Assembly: GCF_001552135.1 (NCBI RefSeq)
Contig: NZ_BCQP01000009.1
Coordinates: 22,954 to 86,953, forward strand
Source of the DNA: Actinomadura chibensis NBRC 106107
Lineage (GTDB): Bacteria > Actinomycetota > Actinomycetes > Streptosporangiales > Streptosporangiaceae
Reading direction: 5' to 3'
DNA: 64,000 bases
Shown piece after piece: positions 25,284-32,869 of the stretch. The notes beneath the pieces are model-generated. The model searched no databases. It had not been told where the DNA came from and saw only the letters and a program-made list of their open reading frames with translations. The stretch's first letter is position 1, and each line of letters starts with the position of its first letter. The translations under genes and the position numbers were made by a program.

Positions 25284-26717
25284 TCACAGGTCGTGGTCGC
25301 GGCGCCAGGTCTCGTAGGCCGCGCGCCAGCGCGGCCCGAGCGGGTAGAGGCCCTCGATCGGCTCCCCGGCCGCGACGCGCTCGGTGATGAAGCGCTCCTG
25401 CGCCTCCTGCTCGGCCGAGTCCCGGACGAGTTCGGCGGCGAGGTCCGGGGGGATGACGACGACCCCGTCGGCGTCGCCGACGAGGATGTCCCCGGGCTGG
25501 ACGAGCGCGCCGCCGCAGGAGATCGGCAGCCCCGTGTCCCACGGGACGTGGCGGCGCCCGAGCACGGCGGGGTGCGCGCCCGCGTGGAAGACCGGCAGGT
25601 CCATGCCCGCCACGGTCGCGCTGTCGCGCAGCCCGCCGTCGGTGACGACCCCGGCCGCGCCGCGCCGCTGGGCGCGCAGCGCGAGGATGTCGCCGATCGT
25701 CCCGGCGGAGGCGTCCCGGCGCGCGTCCATGACGAGTACCTGCCCCGGACGAAGCTCCTCCACGGCACGCTTCTGCGCGTTCATGCCGCCGCCGTACCGC
25801 TCGAAGAGGTCCTCGCGGAGCGGCAGGTAGCGGAGCGTGTGCGCGGTGCCGACCATCTTCACGCCGGCGCCGCCCGCCGGGTGGACGCCGTCGACGCTCA
25901 TGTGCTGGAGGCCGCGCTTGCGCATCTGGGAGCTGAGCGTCGCGGTGGACAGCTCGCGCAGTGCCGCCGCGAGGTCCTCGTCCAGCGCGGGCGCGGCCCG
26001 GTAGGCCGAACCCCAGGCGTCGGCGCGGTCCGCCTCGGCGGCCTTCGGCATCGCGCCCCAGCCGGGCAGGGCGTCCGCCTCGACGACGGTGTTGGACAGC
26101 CGTCCGGTGGACGCGTCCCCGGCGGTCACCTCGACCTCGACGGTGTCGCCGGGGGAGACCACGGACGCGCCCGCCGGGGTGCCGGTGAGGATCACGTCCC
26201 CGGCTTCGAGGGTGACGAGCCGGGACAGGTCGGCGACGAGCGTGGCGAAGGGGAACAGCAATGTGTCGGTCGTGTCGTCCTGGACGGGCTCCCCGTTCAC
26301 CCACGTGCGGATCCGCAGCCCGTGCGGGTCGACGGCGCGGGCGTCGAGCAGCCGGGGGCCGATCGGGGTGAACCCGTCCGCGCCCTTGGAGCGCAGGTTG
26401 GAGCCCCGGTCGGCGTACTTCATGTCGTGCACGCCCGCGTCGTTGGCGGCGGTGACCCAGCCGACGTGCTCCCACGCCTCGGCGGGCGTGACGCGGTGCG
26501 CCCGCCGCCCGATGACCAGGGCGATCTCGCCCTCGAACGTCATCAGCTCGCAGCCGGCCGGGCGGCCGAGCGGGTCCCCGGTCCCGGCGAGGGACGACGG
26601 CGGCTTGACGAAGTACGAGGGCTCGGACGGCGTCCGTCCGCGCTCCTTGGCCCGGGACGGGAAGTTGAGGTGGACGGCGATGATCTTGGAGGGTCGGTCG
26701 CCCAGGGGGTGCGGCAC
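25284..26717 (-). CDS. Fusion of a fumarylacetoacetate-hydrolase (HpaG-like) domain with an RraA/HMG-aldolase-like domain
   Basis: 477 aa. Residues 1-225 are an FAH-family domain: FVKPPSSL, then MTFEGEIALVIGRRA with the metal-binding E-x-E, AANDAGVHD, SKGADGFTPIGP, and LEAGDVILTGTPAG. In HpaG this fold isomerises and decarboxylates the ring-cleavage acid. Residues 235-477 are RraA-like: AALRELSTATLSSQMRKRG, then GTIGDILALRAQRRGAAGVVTDGGLRDSATV, and DADGVVVIPPDLA, matching 4-hydroxy-4-methyl-2-oxoglutarate aldolases that can also decarboxylate oxaloacetate. The frame is continuous, so the fusion is real. GTG 26717 follows AGGAGAG. First gene of the operon. Two active sites in one chain may channel the decarboxylation and cleavage steps. 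Confidence 0.85.
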   Translation of the reverse strand: MPHPLGDRPSKIIAVHLNFPSRAKERGRTPSEPSYFVKPPSSLAGTGDPLGRPAGCELMTFEGEIALVIGRRAHRVTPAEAWEHVGWVTAANDAGVHDMKYADRGSNLRSKGADGFTPIGPRLLDARAVDPHGLRIRTWVNGEPVQDDTTDTLLFPFATLVADLSRLVTLEAGDVILTGTPAGASVVSPGDTVEVEVTAGDASTGRLSNTVVEADALPGWGAMPKAAEADRADAWGSAYRAAPALDEDLAAALRELSTATLSSQMRKRGLQHMSVDGVHPAGGAGVKMVGTAHTLRYLPLREDLFERYGGGMNAQKRAVEELRPGQVLVMDARRDASAGTIGDILALRAQRRGAAGVVTDGGLRDSATVAGMDLPVFHAGAHPAVLGRRHVPWDTGLPISCGGALVQPGDILVGDADGVVVIPPDLAAELVRDSAEQEAQERFITERVAAGEPIEGLYPLGPRWRAAYETWRRDHDL

Positions 26718-26773
26718 TGCGGGCTCTCCTGCTGACGGTCGGGACGGAACCCCCGCGCCGAGGGTCGCTGCAA

Positions 26774-26785
26774 ATCGTATATGAA
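26774..26785 (+). promoter_or_regulatory. Predicted GntR/FCD operator O1
   Basis: ATCGTATATGAA matches the palindrome ATCGTATACGAT at 10 of 12 positions. It lies 57 bp upstream of the meta-cleavage operon start, in the divergent promoter region. Confidence 0.6.
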
Positions 26786-26888
26786 GTCATGCACGATGAC
26801 GAGAGTGCATCCGATGTGACTTCGATCGTTCCAACTCAGCGGGGCCCGGAACGGCCGGACACGATGTGCCTGTGCAGTATCATCGCAA

Positions 26889-26900
26889 ATCGTATGCGAA
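26889..26900 (+). promoter_or_regulatory. Predicted GntR/FCD operator O2
   Basis: ATCGTATGCGAA is a second 10-of-12 match to ATCGTATACGAT, 24 bp before the start of the hydrolase-GntR pair. O1 and O2 share the 10-base lead GCAAATCGTAT and flank the two divergent promoters. Confidence 0.6.
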
Positions 26901-26923
26901 ATCCTCTAGGAGGTGCCTGACGG

Positions 26924-27652
26924 ATGCGCGACCTCGCCGTTCGGACGCTCACGCCCACCCGTCCCGCCGACGCGCCGCCCGTGCTCCTCGTGCACGGCTT
27001 CGGCTCGGACGGGAAGGCCGACTGGGTCGACACCGGCATCGCCGAGGCGCTCGCCTCGGCGGGGCGGACCGTCGTCGTCCCGGATCTGCCCGCCCACGGG
27101 GAGAGCCCCGCGCCCGCCACCGCCGCTGAGGTCACCGCGCCCGCGATCGCGGCGGCCCTCGTGACCGCCCTGGACGCCGCCGGGGTCACCGAGTTCGACG
27201 CCGTCGGGTACTCCCTCGGCGCCAGGATCATATGGGAGCTGCCGTCGGCCGCCCCCGACCGGGTGGCGCGGACCGTCCTCGGCGGGCTGGCCCCCGGCGA
27301 GCCGTTCACGGCCGTCGACGTCGAGGCCCTGCACCGCGCCGTCCAGGACGGGACGGAGTGCGCCGACCCCTTCACCGGCATGATCGCCGGGATGGTCAAG
27401 GGCCACGGCGACCGCGCGCCCGGCCTCGCGCTCTGCGTGGAGGGACTGCGCGCGACCCCGTTCGCGGGCGGCGCTTGGAACGCCAAAGCCCTTCCCGTCT
27501 TCGTCGTCGGCGAGAATGATGAGTTGACACGAGGGATCGGGGGCCTCGCCGAGGAGATCGGGGCGAAACTGGTCACGGTGCCCGGCGCCCACCACGAGGT
27601 GCTGGGCGGAGGGCGCTTCCGCGACGTCGTCGTGGACGCGCTGGCGCGGTGA
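26924..27652 (+). CDS. Alpha/beta-hydrolase
   Basis: 242 aa alpha/beta-hydrolase. LLVHGFGSDGKADW forms the oxyanion region, VGYSLGARI the nucleophile elbow with the catalytic Ser, GENDEL a candidate acid, and PGAHHEVL the catalytic His. Enzymes of this size hydrolyse esters, thioesters or C-C bonds of ring-cleavage products. Here it lies next to a homoprotocatechuate operon and its presumed regulator. ATG 26924 has a very strong AGGAGGTG ribosome binding site. It is followed by the GntR gene 52 bp later, probably in the same transcript. Confidence 0.82.
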   Translation: MRDLAVRTLTPTRPADAPPVLLVHGFGSDGKADWVDTGIAEALASAGRTVVVPDLPAHGESPAPATAAEVTAPAIAAALVTALDAAGVTEFDAVGYSLGARIIWELPSAAPDRVARTVLGGLAPGEPFTAVDVEALHRAVQDGTECADPFTGMIAGMVKGHGDRAPGLALCVEGLRATPFAGGAWNAKALPVFVVGENDELTRGIGGLAEEIGAKLVTVPGAHHEVLGGGRFRDVVVDALAR

Positions 27653-27704
27653 CCACCACCCCGACCACGAACTGGGGGCGCGGGCCGAGGATGAGGAGAA
27701 CCGG

Positions 27705-28391
27705 GTGAGTGCCGCGAAGAAGCAGGACCAGACCAAAGAGAGCAAGGCCGAGTTCTGCTACGAACTGCTGCGGTCGCGCATCCTGGACGGCACGTACGTC
27801 CCCGGGTACCGGCTGGTCATCAACCAGCTCGCCCAGGAGACGGGGGTCAGCACGATCCCGCTGCGCGAGGCGCTGCGCCGCCTCCAGTCCGACGGCCTCG
27901 TCGAGGTCGTGCGCAACGTCGGCGCCCGCGTCGCGGTCTTCGACGCCGAGCAGGTGGAGCACACGCTGCAGATCCTGGCCCGCCTGGAGGGCTACGCGAC
28001 CGCGATCTCCGCGCCGCAGATGACCGCCGCGCACGTCGCCGGGTCCCGCAAGATCAACGACCGGATGGTGGAGGCGCTCCAGGCGTTCGACCCCACCGCG
28101 TTCACCGCGCTGAACCGCGAGTTCCACTTCTCGATCTACGAGCACTGCCCCGACTCGCACCTCCAGGCCCTCCTGGAGGCCGAGTGGACGCGCCTGGACC
28201 ACATGCGCCGGTCCACGTTCAGCTACGTCCCCGGCCGCGCCCGCCGCTCGGTGGTCGAGCACGAGCAGATCCTCAAGCTGATCTCCGAGAACGCCGACGC
28301 CGCCGAGATCGAGCGCGTCGCCTGCGCCCACAAGAACGCCACGGCGGACGCCCTCCACACGGCCTCCCACCCGGTCGTCCCCCAGCAGTAG
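27705..28391 (+). CDS. GntR-family (FCD/FadR-type) regulator, presumed master regulator of the catabolic island
   Basis: 228 aa. The N-terminal winged helix (10-75) contains LLRSRILDGTYVPGYRLVINQLAQETGVSTIPLREALRRLQSDGLVEV. The C-terminal all-helical FCD domain (90-215) includes TALNREFHFSIYEHC and RSVVEHEQILKLIS, whose His residues usually bind a metal and a carboxylic acid effector. FCD regulators typically read TNGTATACNA-like palindromes. Four such sites are found at 26774, 26889, 30237 and 32802, so this protein probably represses all three divergent units until a pathway acid appears. GTG 27705 follows GAGGAG. Confidence 0.85.
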   Translation: MSAAKKQDQTKESKAEFCYELLRSRILDGTYVPGYRLVINQLAQETGVSTIPLREALRRLQSDGLVEVVRNVGARVAVFDAEQVEHTLQILARLEGYATAISAPQMTAAHVAGSRKINDRMVEALQAFDPTAFTALNREFHFSIYEHCPDSHLQALLEAEWTRLDHMRRSTFSYVPGRARRSVVEHEQILKLISENADAAEIERVACAHKNATADALHTASHPVVPQQ

Positions 28392-28419
28392 CTCCCGCGC
28401 GCGAGACGCGCGAAGAGAC

Positions 28420-28461
28420 GAACGCGCCGTTCCCACCGGGCGATCGGGGAACGGCGCGTTC
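28420..28461 (+). terminator. Strong hairpin terminator after the GntR gene
   Basis: GAACGCGCCGTTCCC (28420-28434) pairs perfectly with GGGAACGGCGCGTTC (28447-28461) around a 12-base loop, followed by GGGTTTCTCC. At 15 bp this is the most stable hairpin I found in the window. It lies between convergent genes (GntR and the SDR). Confidence 0.8.
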
Positions 28462-28475
28462 GGGTTTCTCCGGGG

Positions 28476-29213
28476 TCACACGAGCAACTGGCCGCCGTCC
28501 ACCTGGATGACCGTGCCGGTGATGTGGCCCGCCTGGTCGGACGCCAGGAACAGCACCAGCGGGACGATGTCGTCCGTCGTCGCGATCTTGGCCAGCGGGA
28601 TGCGGGACTCCCAGGCCGCGCGCGCCTCGGGGTTCTCCATCAGGCCCGCCGTCATCGGCGTGTGGACCGGCCCCGGCGCGACGCCGTTGACCCGGATGCC
28701 GTGCCCGGCGAGCTCCAGCGCGGCGGTGCGGGTGAGGGCGTCCACGGCCGCCTTCGTCGCCTCGTAGTGGCCGAGCCCGGCCGTGGGCTGGCGGGCGCCG
28801 ATCGAGCTGATGTTGACGATGCGGCCCTTTGTGTCCCGTTCCAACATCTGGTTCGCGACCGCCTGGGTGACGGTGAACGTCCCGCGCAGGTTCACGGCGA
28901 CGACCGTGTCGAAGATCTCCAGCGGAAGGGACGTCAGCGGCCCGCCGCCCGCGACCACGCCCGCGTTGTTGACCAGCACCTCGATCGGGCCGAGCGTCTC
29001 GGCGACGTGCGCGACCCCGGCGGCGACCGAGTCCGCGTCGGTGATGTCCATGGCGACGGCGTGGGCGTTCAGCTCCTTGGCCGCCCCCGCCGCCGCGTCG
29101 GCGTCCTTGTCGGCGATCGCCACGCGGTCGCCCGCCGCGGCGAACCCCGCAGCGACGGCGCGCCCGATGCCGCTCGCGGCGCCCGTGACGAGGACGACCC
29201 GCCCGGCGGTCAT
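28476..29213 (-). CDS. Short-chain dehydrogenase/reductase
   Basis: 245 aa classical SDR. TGAASGIG binds NAD(P), VAIADKD suggests NAD preference (an Asp ends strand 2), NNAGV is the structural motif, and the Ser-Tyr-Lys set is readable in VNISSIG and HYEATKAA (Tyr-x3-Lys). Substrate unknown. ATG 29213 overlaps the stop of the methyltransferase gene (ATGA), so the two act together. It faces the GntR gene across a strong hairpin. It would oxidise or reduce an alcohol/ketone in the pathway served by the island. Confidence 0.88.
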   Translation of the reverse strand: MTAGRVVLVTGAASGIGRAVAAGFAAAGDRVAIADKDADAAAGAAKELNAHAVAMDITDADSVAAGVAHVAETLGPIEVLVNNAGVVAGGGPLTSLPLEIFDTVVAVNLRGTFTVTQAVANQMLERDTKGRIVNISSIGARQPTAGLGHYEATKAAVDALTRTAALELAGHGIRVNGVAPGPVHTPMTAGLMENPEARAAWESRIPLAKIATTDDIVPLVLFLASDQAGHITGTVIQVDGGQLLV

Positions 29214-30202
29214 CGTGCCTCCGCGATGATGATCCGCGGGCTGCCGGGCAGCGCGCGGGTCTCGACCGGCTCCCAGCCGGCGGCGGACAGCCAGCCGCGG
29301 ACCTCGGCCTCGGGGTAGACGACGGTGCCGTCGATGACGAGGTACTCGCCGGCGTGCAGGGCGTCGATCACGCGCTGCTCGGGGTCGTCGTCGAGGAAGA
29401 AGTCGAGCAGGACGAGCGTCGCGCCGGGCGCCGCCGCCCGCCGGGCCCGCTCGATCATGGCCTTGTTCTGCTCGGCGTCGAACCGGTGGACGACGTGCTC
29501 CAGCAGGACGAGGTCGAACCCGTCCGGCAGGTCGCCGGTCAGCGGGTCGGACTGGACGACGTCGGCGCGGTCGCCCACCCCGGCCTCGTCGAGCGCAGTG
29601 CGGGCGAACTGGACGAAGTCGCCGGGGCCGAGGAACGTCCCGTGCGCCTTCTCGGCCGAGCGCAGCGCCTCGATGAGGAACGAGCCGGACAGCCCGCCGA
29701 AGTCGAGGATCCGGGAGAAGGGGGTGAAGTCGAACGTCTCCGCGAGCATCTTCGCGTGCAGCGCGTTGTAGGTCATCACGCCGGTCATGAACGTCTGCAT
29801 CCGCTCGCCGCCGAGGTCGAGCGGCTGCGGCTCGGCGCTCCGGGTCGTCGCGGCGAACTCGGTCCAGTGCGGATAGCTGATCGCGTCGAGGAAGGCGAGG
29901 AACGGGCGCAGGTCGACGTCGTCGCCGGTTCCGGCCAGGTACGCGGCGGTCGCGGGGGAGTTCGCGTACCGGCCGTCCGCGCGGGTGAGCAGGCCGAGTC
30001 CCGCCATGGCGTCGCCGAGGATGCGCGCGGTGCGCTCGGGCAGCCCGGCCCGGCCGGCCAGCTCGGCCGCCGTCGCCGGACCGTCCGCGAGGGCCGCGAA
30101 GACGCCCGCCTCGCTGGCCGCGAACAGTTGCTTGGCGGCCATGTAGCCGGTGGCGACGCCGAGGATCGAGGAAGGGTCGGCGCCCGGGGAGGGATGCGAC
30201 AT
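29210..30202 (-). CDS. SAM-dependent O-methyltransferase (HIOMT/caffeate type)
   Basis: 330 aa. The N-terminal winged-helix dimerisation domain (10-90) has AASEAGVFAALADGPATAAELAGRAGLPERTARILGDAM. The class I methyltransferase core begins with motif I, ILDFGGLSGSF. LLEHVVHRFDAEQNKAMIERA aligns with the catalytic His helix of plant and bacterial O-methyltransferases. It should methylate a hydroxyl, perhaps a phenol. That is surprising in a catabolic setting; it could also act on a carboxylate or detoxify catechols. ATG 30202 faces the operator at 30237. It is coupled with the SDR downstream. Confidence 0.8.
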   Translation of the reverse strand: MSHPSPGADPSSILGVATGYMAAKQLFAASEAGVFAALADGPATAAELAGRAGLPERTARILGDAMAGLGLLTRADGRYANSPATAAYLAGTGDDVDLRPFLAFLDAISYPHWTEFAATTRSAEPQPLDLGGERMQTFMTGVMTYNALHAKMLAETFDFTPFSRILDFGGLSGSFLIEALRSAEKAHGTFLGPGDFVQFARTALDEAGVGDRADVVQSDPLTGDLPDGFDLVLLEHVVHRFDAEQNKAMIERARRAAAPGATLVLLDFFLDDDPEQRVIDALHAGEYLVIDGTVVYPEAEVRGWLSAAGWEPVETRALPGSPRIIIAEAR

Positions 30203-30236
30203 GAAGATGTCTCCTTCGGGGTAAAAGATATGCCAG

Positions 30237-30248
30237 ATGCTATACGAT
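30237..30248 (+). promoter_or_regulatory. Predicted GntR/FCD operator O3
   Basis: ATGCTATACGAT matches ATCGTATACGAT at 10 of 12 positions. It sits in the 109-bp divergent promoter between the methyltransferase and the first aldo/keto reductase. Confidence 0.6.
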
Positions 30249-30311
30249 CAGCGTGAACGACGGCCAGGGGTTCCGCCCCTCGGCCCTGCTCAACCGCACC
30301 GGAGGTCGGCG

Positions 30312-31328
30312 ATGGAGTTCGCAGAACGGGTCCCGAGACGGCGTCTCGGCGTGCACGGCCCGGAGGTCCCGCTGCTGGCCCTCGGGTCCTGGAACACCTG
30401 GGACCGGATGGACCGTGACGACGCCGCCGAGCTGGTCCGGCTGGCGGTCGACCGCGGCGCGAACATGTTCGACGTCGCGCACTACAACTTCGGCCCGCAC
30501 GCGGAGAACGCCGTCACGGACGTGCTGTTCGGGCAGGCCGTCCGGGACGCCGGGCTGGCGCGCGAAGACTACCTGCTGTGCGGGAAGCTCTGGCTGTGGG
30601 AGTACCCGCGCTCCTCGTTCGCCGAGCAGATCGAGGTCTCGCTCGACCGGATCGGCACCGACCGCGCCGACATGGTCGTCGTCGGCGACTTCATGGAACG
30701 TCCCGATCTGCACGCCGTGGTGCGGGACGTGTCCGAGCTCGTCCGCGCCGGGAGGTTCGCGTCCTGGGGCGTGAACAACTGGTCGGCCTGCGACGTGCTG
30801 TTCGCCTGCCGGTTCGCCGCCGCCGAGGGCCTCGTCCCGCCCTCGTTCGCGCAGCTCAAGTACAACCTGGCCCGGCGGTCGGTGCCCGAGGGCGCGCTGT
30901 TCGGCAAGCTGTACGCCGAGGAGGGCCTCGCGCTCCAGGCGTCGGACGTCCTGGAGGGCGGCATCCTCGCCGGCAAGCTCGCCCCCGAGCGCAAGATCGG
31001 CGCCGACCCGGGCGGCATCCGGGACCGGATCCGCGCCGCGTTCCCCGAGGTCAAGCGGATCGCCGGGGAGTTCGGCGTGCCGCCCGCGCAGTTCGCCGTC
31101 GCCTACACCCTGGCCCACCCGGCGGTCGCGAACGTCCTCGTCGGCGTCTCCCGCGCGGAGCAGCTCGAAGACGGCCTCGCCGCGCTCGGCCTCGCCGCCC
31201 GGCACGGCGCCGAGCTGCGCGCGGCCGCGGCGGGCCTCTGGCTGGACAAGGGCGTGGTCGACCCGGCGGCGTCCTGGGGGACCGACGCGCCGTCGGCGCA
31301 GGGCCGCGACGCCGTCCCCTGCGGATGA
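30312..31328 (+). CDS. Aldo/keto-reductase-fold protein with altered active site (paralogue 1)
   Basis: 338 aa TIM barrel of the aldo/keto reductase superfamily. LGSWNTWDRM near the N terminus, FDVAHYNFGPHAENAVTDVL, LCGKLWLW, WGVNNWSA and VLEGGILAGK follow the family order. The tetrad is odd. Asp and Lys are present, but Tyr comes four residues after the Asp (DVAHY) instead of five. The catalytic His of the usual D-L-x-x-I-H strand is replaced by Gly in ADMVVVGDFMERPD. The protein may therefore not be a standard carbonyl reductase. ATG 30312 follows GGAGG. Its paralogue is at 39696. It is divergent from the methyltransferase across operator O3. Confidence 0.8.
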   Translation: MEFAERVPRRRLGVHGPEVPLLALGSWNTWDRMDRDDAAELVRLAVDRGANMFDVAHYNFGPHAENAVTDVLFGQAVRDAGLAREDYLLCGKLWLWEYPRSSFAEQIEVSLDRIGTDRADMVVVGDFMERPDLHAVVRDVSELVRAGRFASWGVNNWSACDVLFACRFAAAEGLVPPSFAQLKYNLARRSVPEGALFGKLYAEEGLALQASDVLEGGILAGKLAPERKIGADPGGIRDRIRAAFPEVKRIAGEFGVPPAQFAVAYTLAHPAVANVLVGVSRAEQLEDGLAALGLAARHGAELRAAAAGLWLDKGVVDPAASWGTDAPSAQGRDAVPCG

Positions 31329-31350
31329 GCCGCCGGGCCGTCCGCCCCGC

Positions 31351-32748
31351 TCACCCCTCGTAGACGACCTCGCCGCCGAGGACGGTCATCCGCACCGGCA
31401 CCGACGGCAGCTCCCGCGGCTCGACGGCGAAGACGTCGCCGTCGAGGACGCAGAGGTCGGCGACCTTGCCCGGCTCGACCGAGCCCTTCACGTCCTCCAT
31501 GCCGTCCTGCCAGGCCGGGGTGACGGTGTAGGCGCGCAGCGCCTCCGCGACCGCGAGGCGCTGCGCCTCGCCGCGCACCGAACCGTCCAGGCCGCGGCGC
31601 GTCACCGCCGCCGCCAGCCCGTGGCGCCAGTCCGGGGTGAGCACCGGGGCGTCCGAGCTGAGCGACAGCCGGACGCCCGCGTCGAGCGCGTCGCGGGTGG
31701 GCCAGGCGTCCCGCAGGGCGTCGGCGCCGAGCGCGTCCACGATCATCGGCTCGGTCGCCACCGGGATCCCGGCCTGGGTGTTCAGCCCGATCCGTGCGGC
31801 GGCGAGGACGGTCAGCGTCCGCGGCGCGAGCAGGTCGCCGTGGATGAGGTAGTGCCGCGCGTCGCGGCCGTCCCTGGCGAGCGCCGTGGCGAGCGCGTCC
31901 GCGACGACCCGGGTGGTGCGGTCGCCGGTCGCGTGCACGCCGATCTGGTGGCCCGCGTCGTGCGCCGCGTCGATCATCGTGCGCAGCGCGGCCTCGCGCT
32001 CGGCGTCGGAGTTCCCGTCGACCAGCAGCGCGCCGTGCGTGCCGTCGGAATAGGAACGGTCCGTCCAGGCGGTGCGCATGGGCGGGATGCCGTCGGCGAA
32101 GATCTTCACGCCCGCGACCCGGAACCGTCCCGGCACGTCCGCGGGCGGCTTGAAGTCGCGCAGCCCGGCCAGCAGCTCGGCGGCCGAGCTGCGGCCGTCC
32201 AGCTCCCCGAACAGCGTCAGCGCGGTCACCCGCGCCTTCAGCCTGCCCTCCGCCGCCAGCTCGGCGTAGTCGTGCAGGGCGGCGGAGCCGAAGCAGCCGG
32301 TCGCGCCCGCGTCCTCGCCGGGGCCGAGGCCCGGCTCGGTGTAGCTGGTGATGCCGAACGAGGCGAGCAGGTCGGCGGTGCGCAGGATGGCGCGGCGGCG
32401 GTCGGCCTCGGTCTCCAGCCGCGGCGGGCCCTCCGGCATGCCGTCCGGCGGGGGTTCGTGCGAGTGCCCGCCGGAACCGGCCAGTTGATCCATCAACAGT
32501 GCCGGCCACATCGAACCGAGCCACACTCCATGCAGATGCGAGTCGTTGATGCCCGGCAGGACCGACCGCCCGTGGAGATGGACCACGCGCGTGCGCGGTC
32601 CGATGAGGGGCGCGACCGTCTCCGCGGCGCCGACGCGCGCGATCCGTCCGGCGCGTACGGCGACGGCCTCGGCGATGCGGTCCTGCGCGTCGACGGTGTG
32701 GACACGTCCACCGGTCAAGACGAGATCGGCGGCGGAAACATCCGGCAT
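31351..32748 (-). CDS. YtcJ-like metal-dependent amidohydrolase
   Basis: 465 aa amidohydrolase-superfamily member. The small beta-sandwich is split between the N terminus (LVLTGGRVHTVDAQDRIAEAV) and C terminus (KVADLCVLDGDVF). The barrel carries NDSHLHGVWLG (His-x-His), GVKIFADGI with a candidate bridging Lys, IGVHATGD, YLIHGDL, and SLSSDAPV with the late Asp. It would hydrolyse an amide, urea, carbamate or related bond in a small molecule; substrate unknown. ATG 32748 is preferred, with GGAGCAGGA just upstream; ATG 32763 and TTG 32787 are in frame. It is divergent from the esterase-transporter operon across operator O4 and convergent with paralogue 1 of the reductases. Confidence 0.82.
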   Translation of the reverse strand: MPDVSAADLVLTGGRVHTVDAQDRIAEAVAVRAGRIARVGAAETVAPLIGPRTRVVHLHGRSVLPGINDSHLHGVWLGSMWPALLMDQLAGSGGHSHEPPPDGMPEGPPRLETEADRRRAILRTADLLASFGITSYTEPGLGPGEDAGATGCFGSAALHDYAELAAEGRLKARVTALTLFGELDGRSSAAELLAGLRDFKPPADVPGRFRVAGVKIFADGIPPMRTAWTDRSYSDGTHGALLVDGNSDAEREAALRTMIDAAHDAGHQIGVHATGDRTTRVVADALATALARDGRDARHYLIHGDLLAPRTLTVLAAARIGLNTQAGIPVATEPMIVDALGADALRDAWPTRDALDAGVRLSLSSDAPVLTPDWRHGLAAAVTRRGLDGSVRGEAQRLAVAEALRAYTVTPAWQDGMEDVKGSVEPGKVADLCVLDGDVFAVEPRELPSVPVRMTVLGGEVVYEG

Positions 32749-32801
32749 ATCCTGCTCCAACATCTGGACAGCGTCGATGGGATGCAATTAACGTACACGG
32801 A

Positions 32802-32813
32802 ATCAGATACGAT
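32802..32813 (+). promoter_or_regulatory. Predicted GntR/FCD operator O4
   Basis: ATCAGATACGAT matches ATCGTATACGAT at 10 of 12 positions. It lies in the 121-bp divergent promoter between the amidohydrolase and the esterase/ABC importer operon. Confidence 0.6.
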
Positions 32814-32869
32814 TTTGGAGTGTCCGCTCCAGTGGGGAGTCGGACACGCCGGGCCTTCGGAGGTAAACG

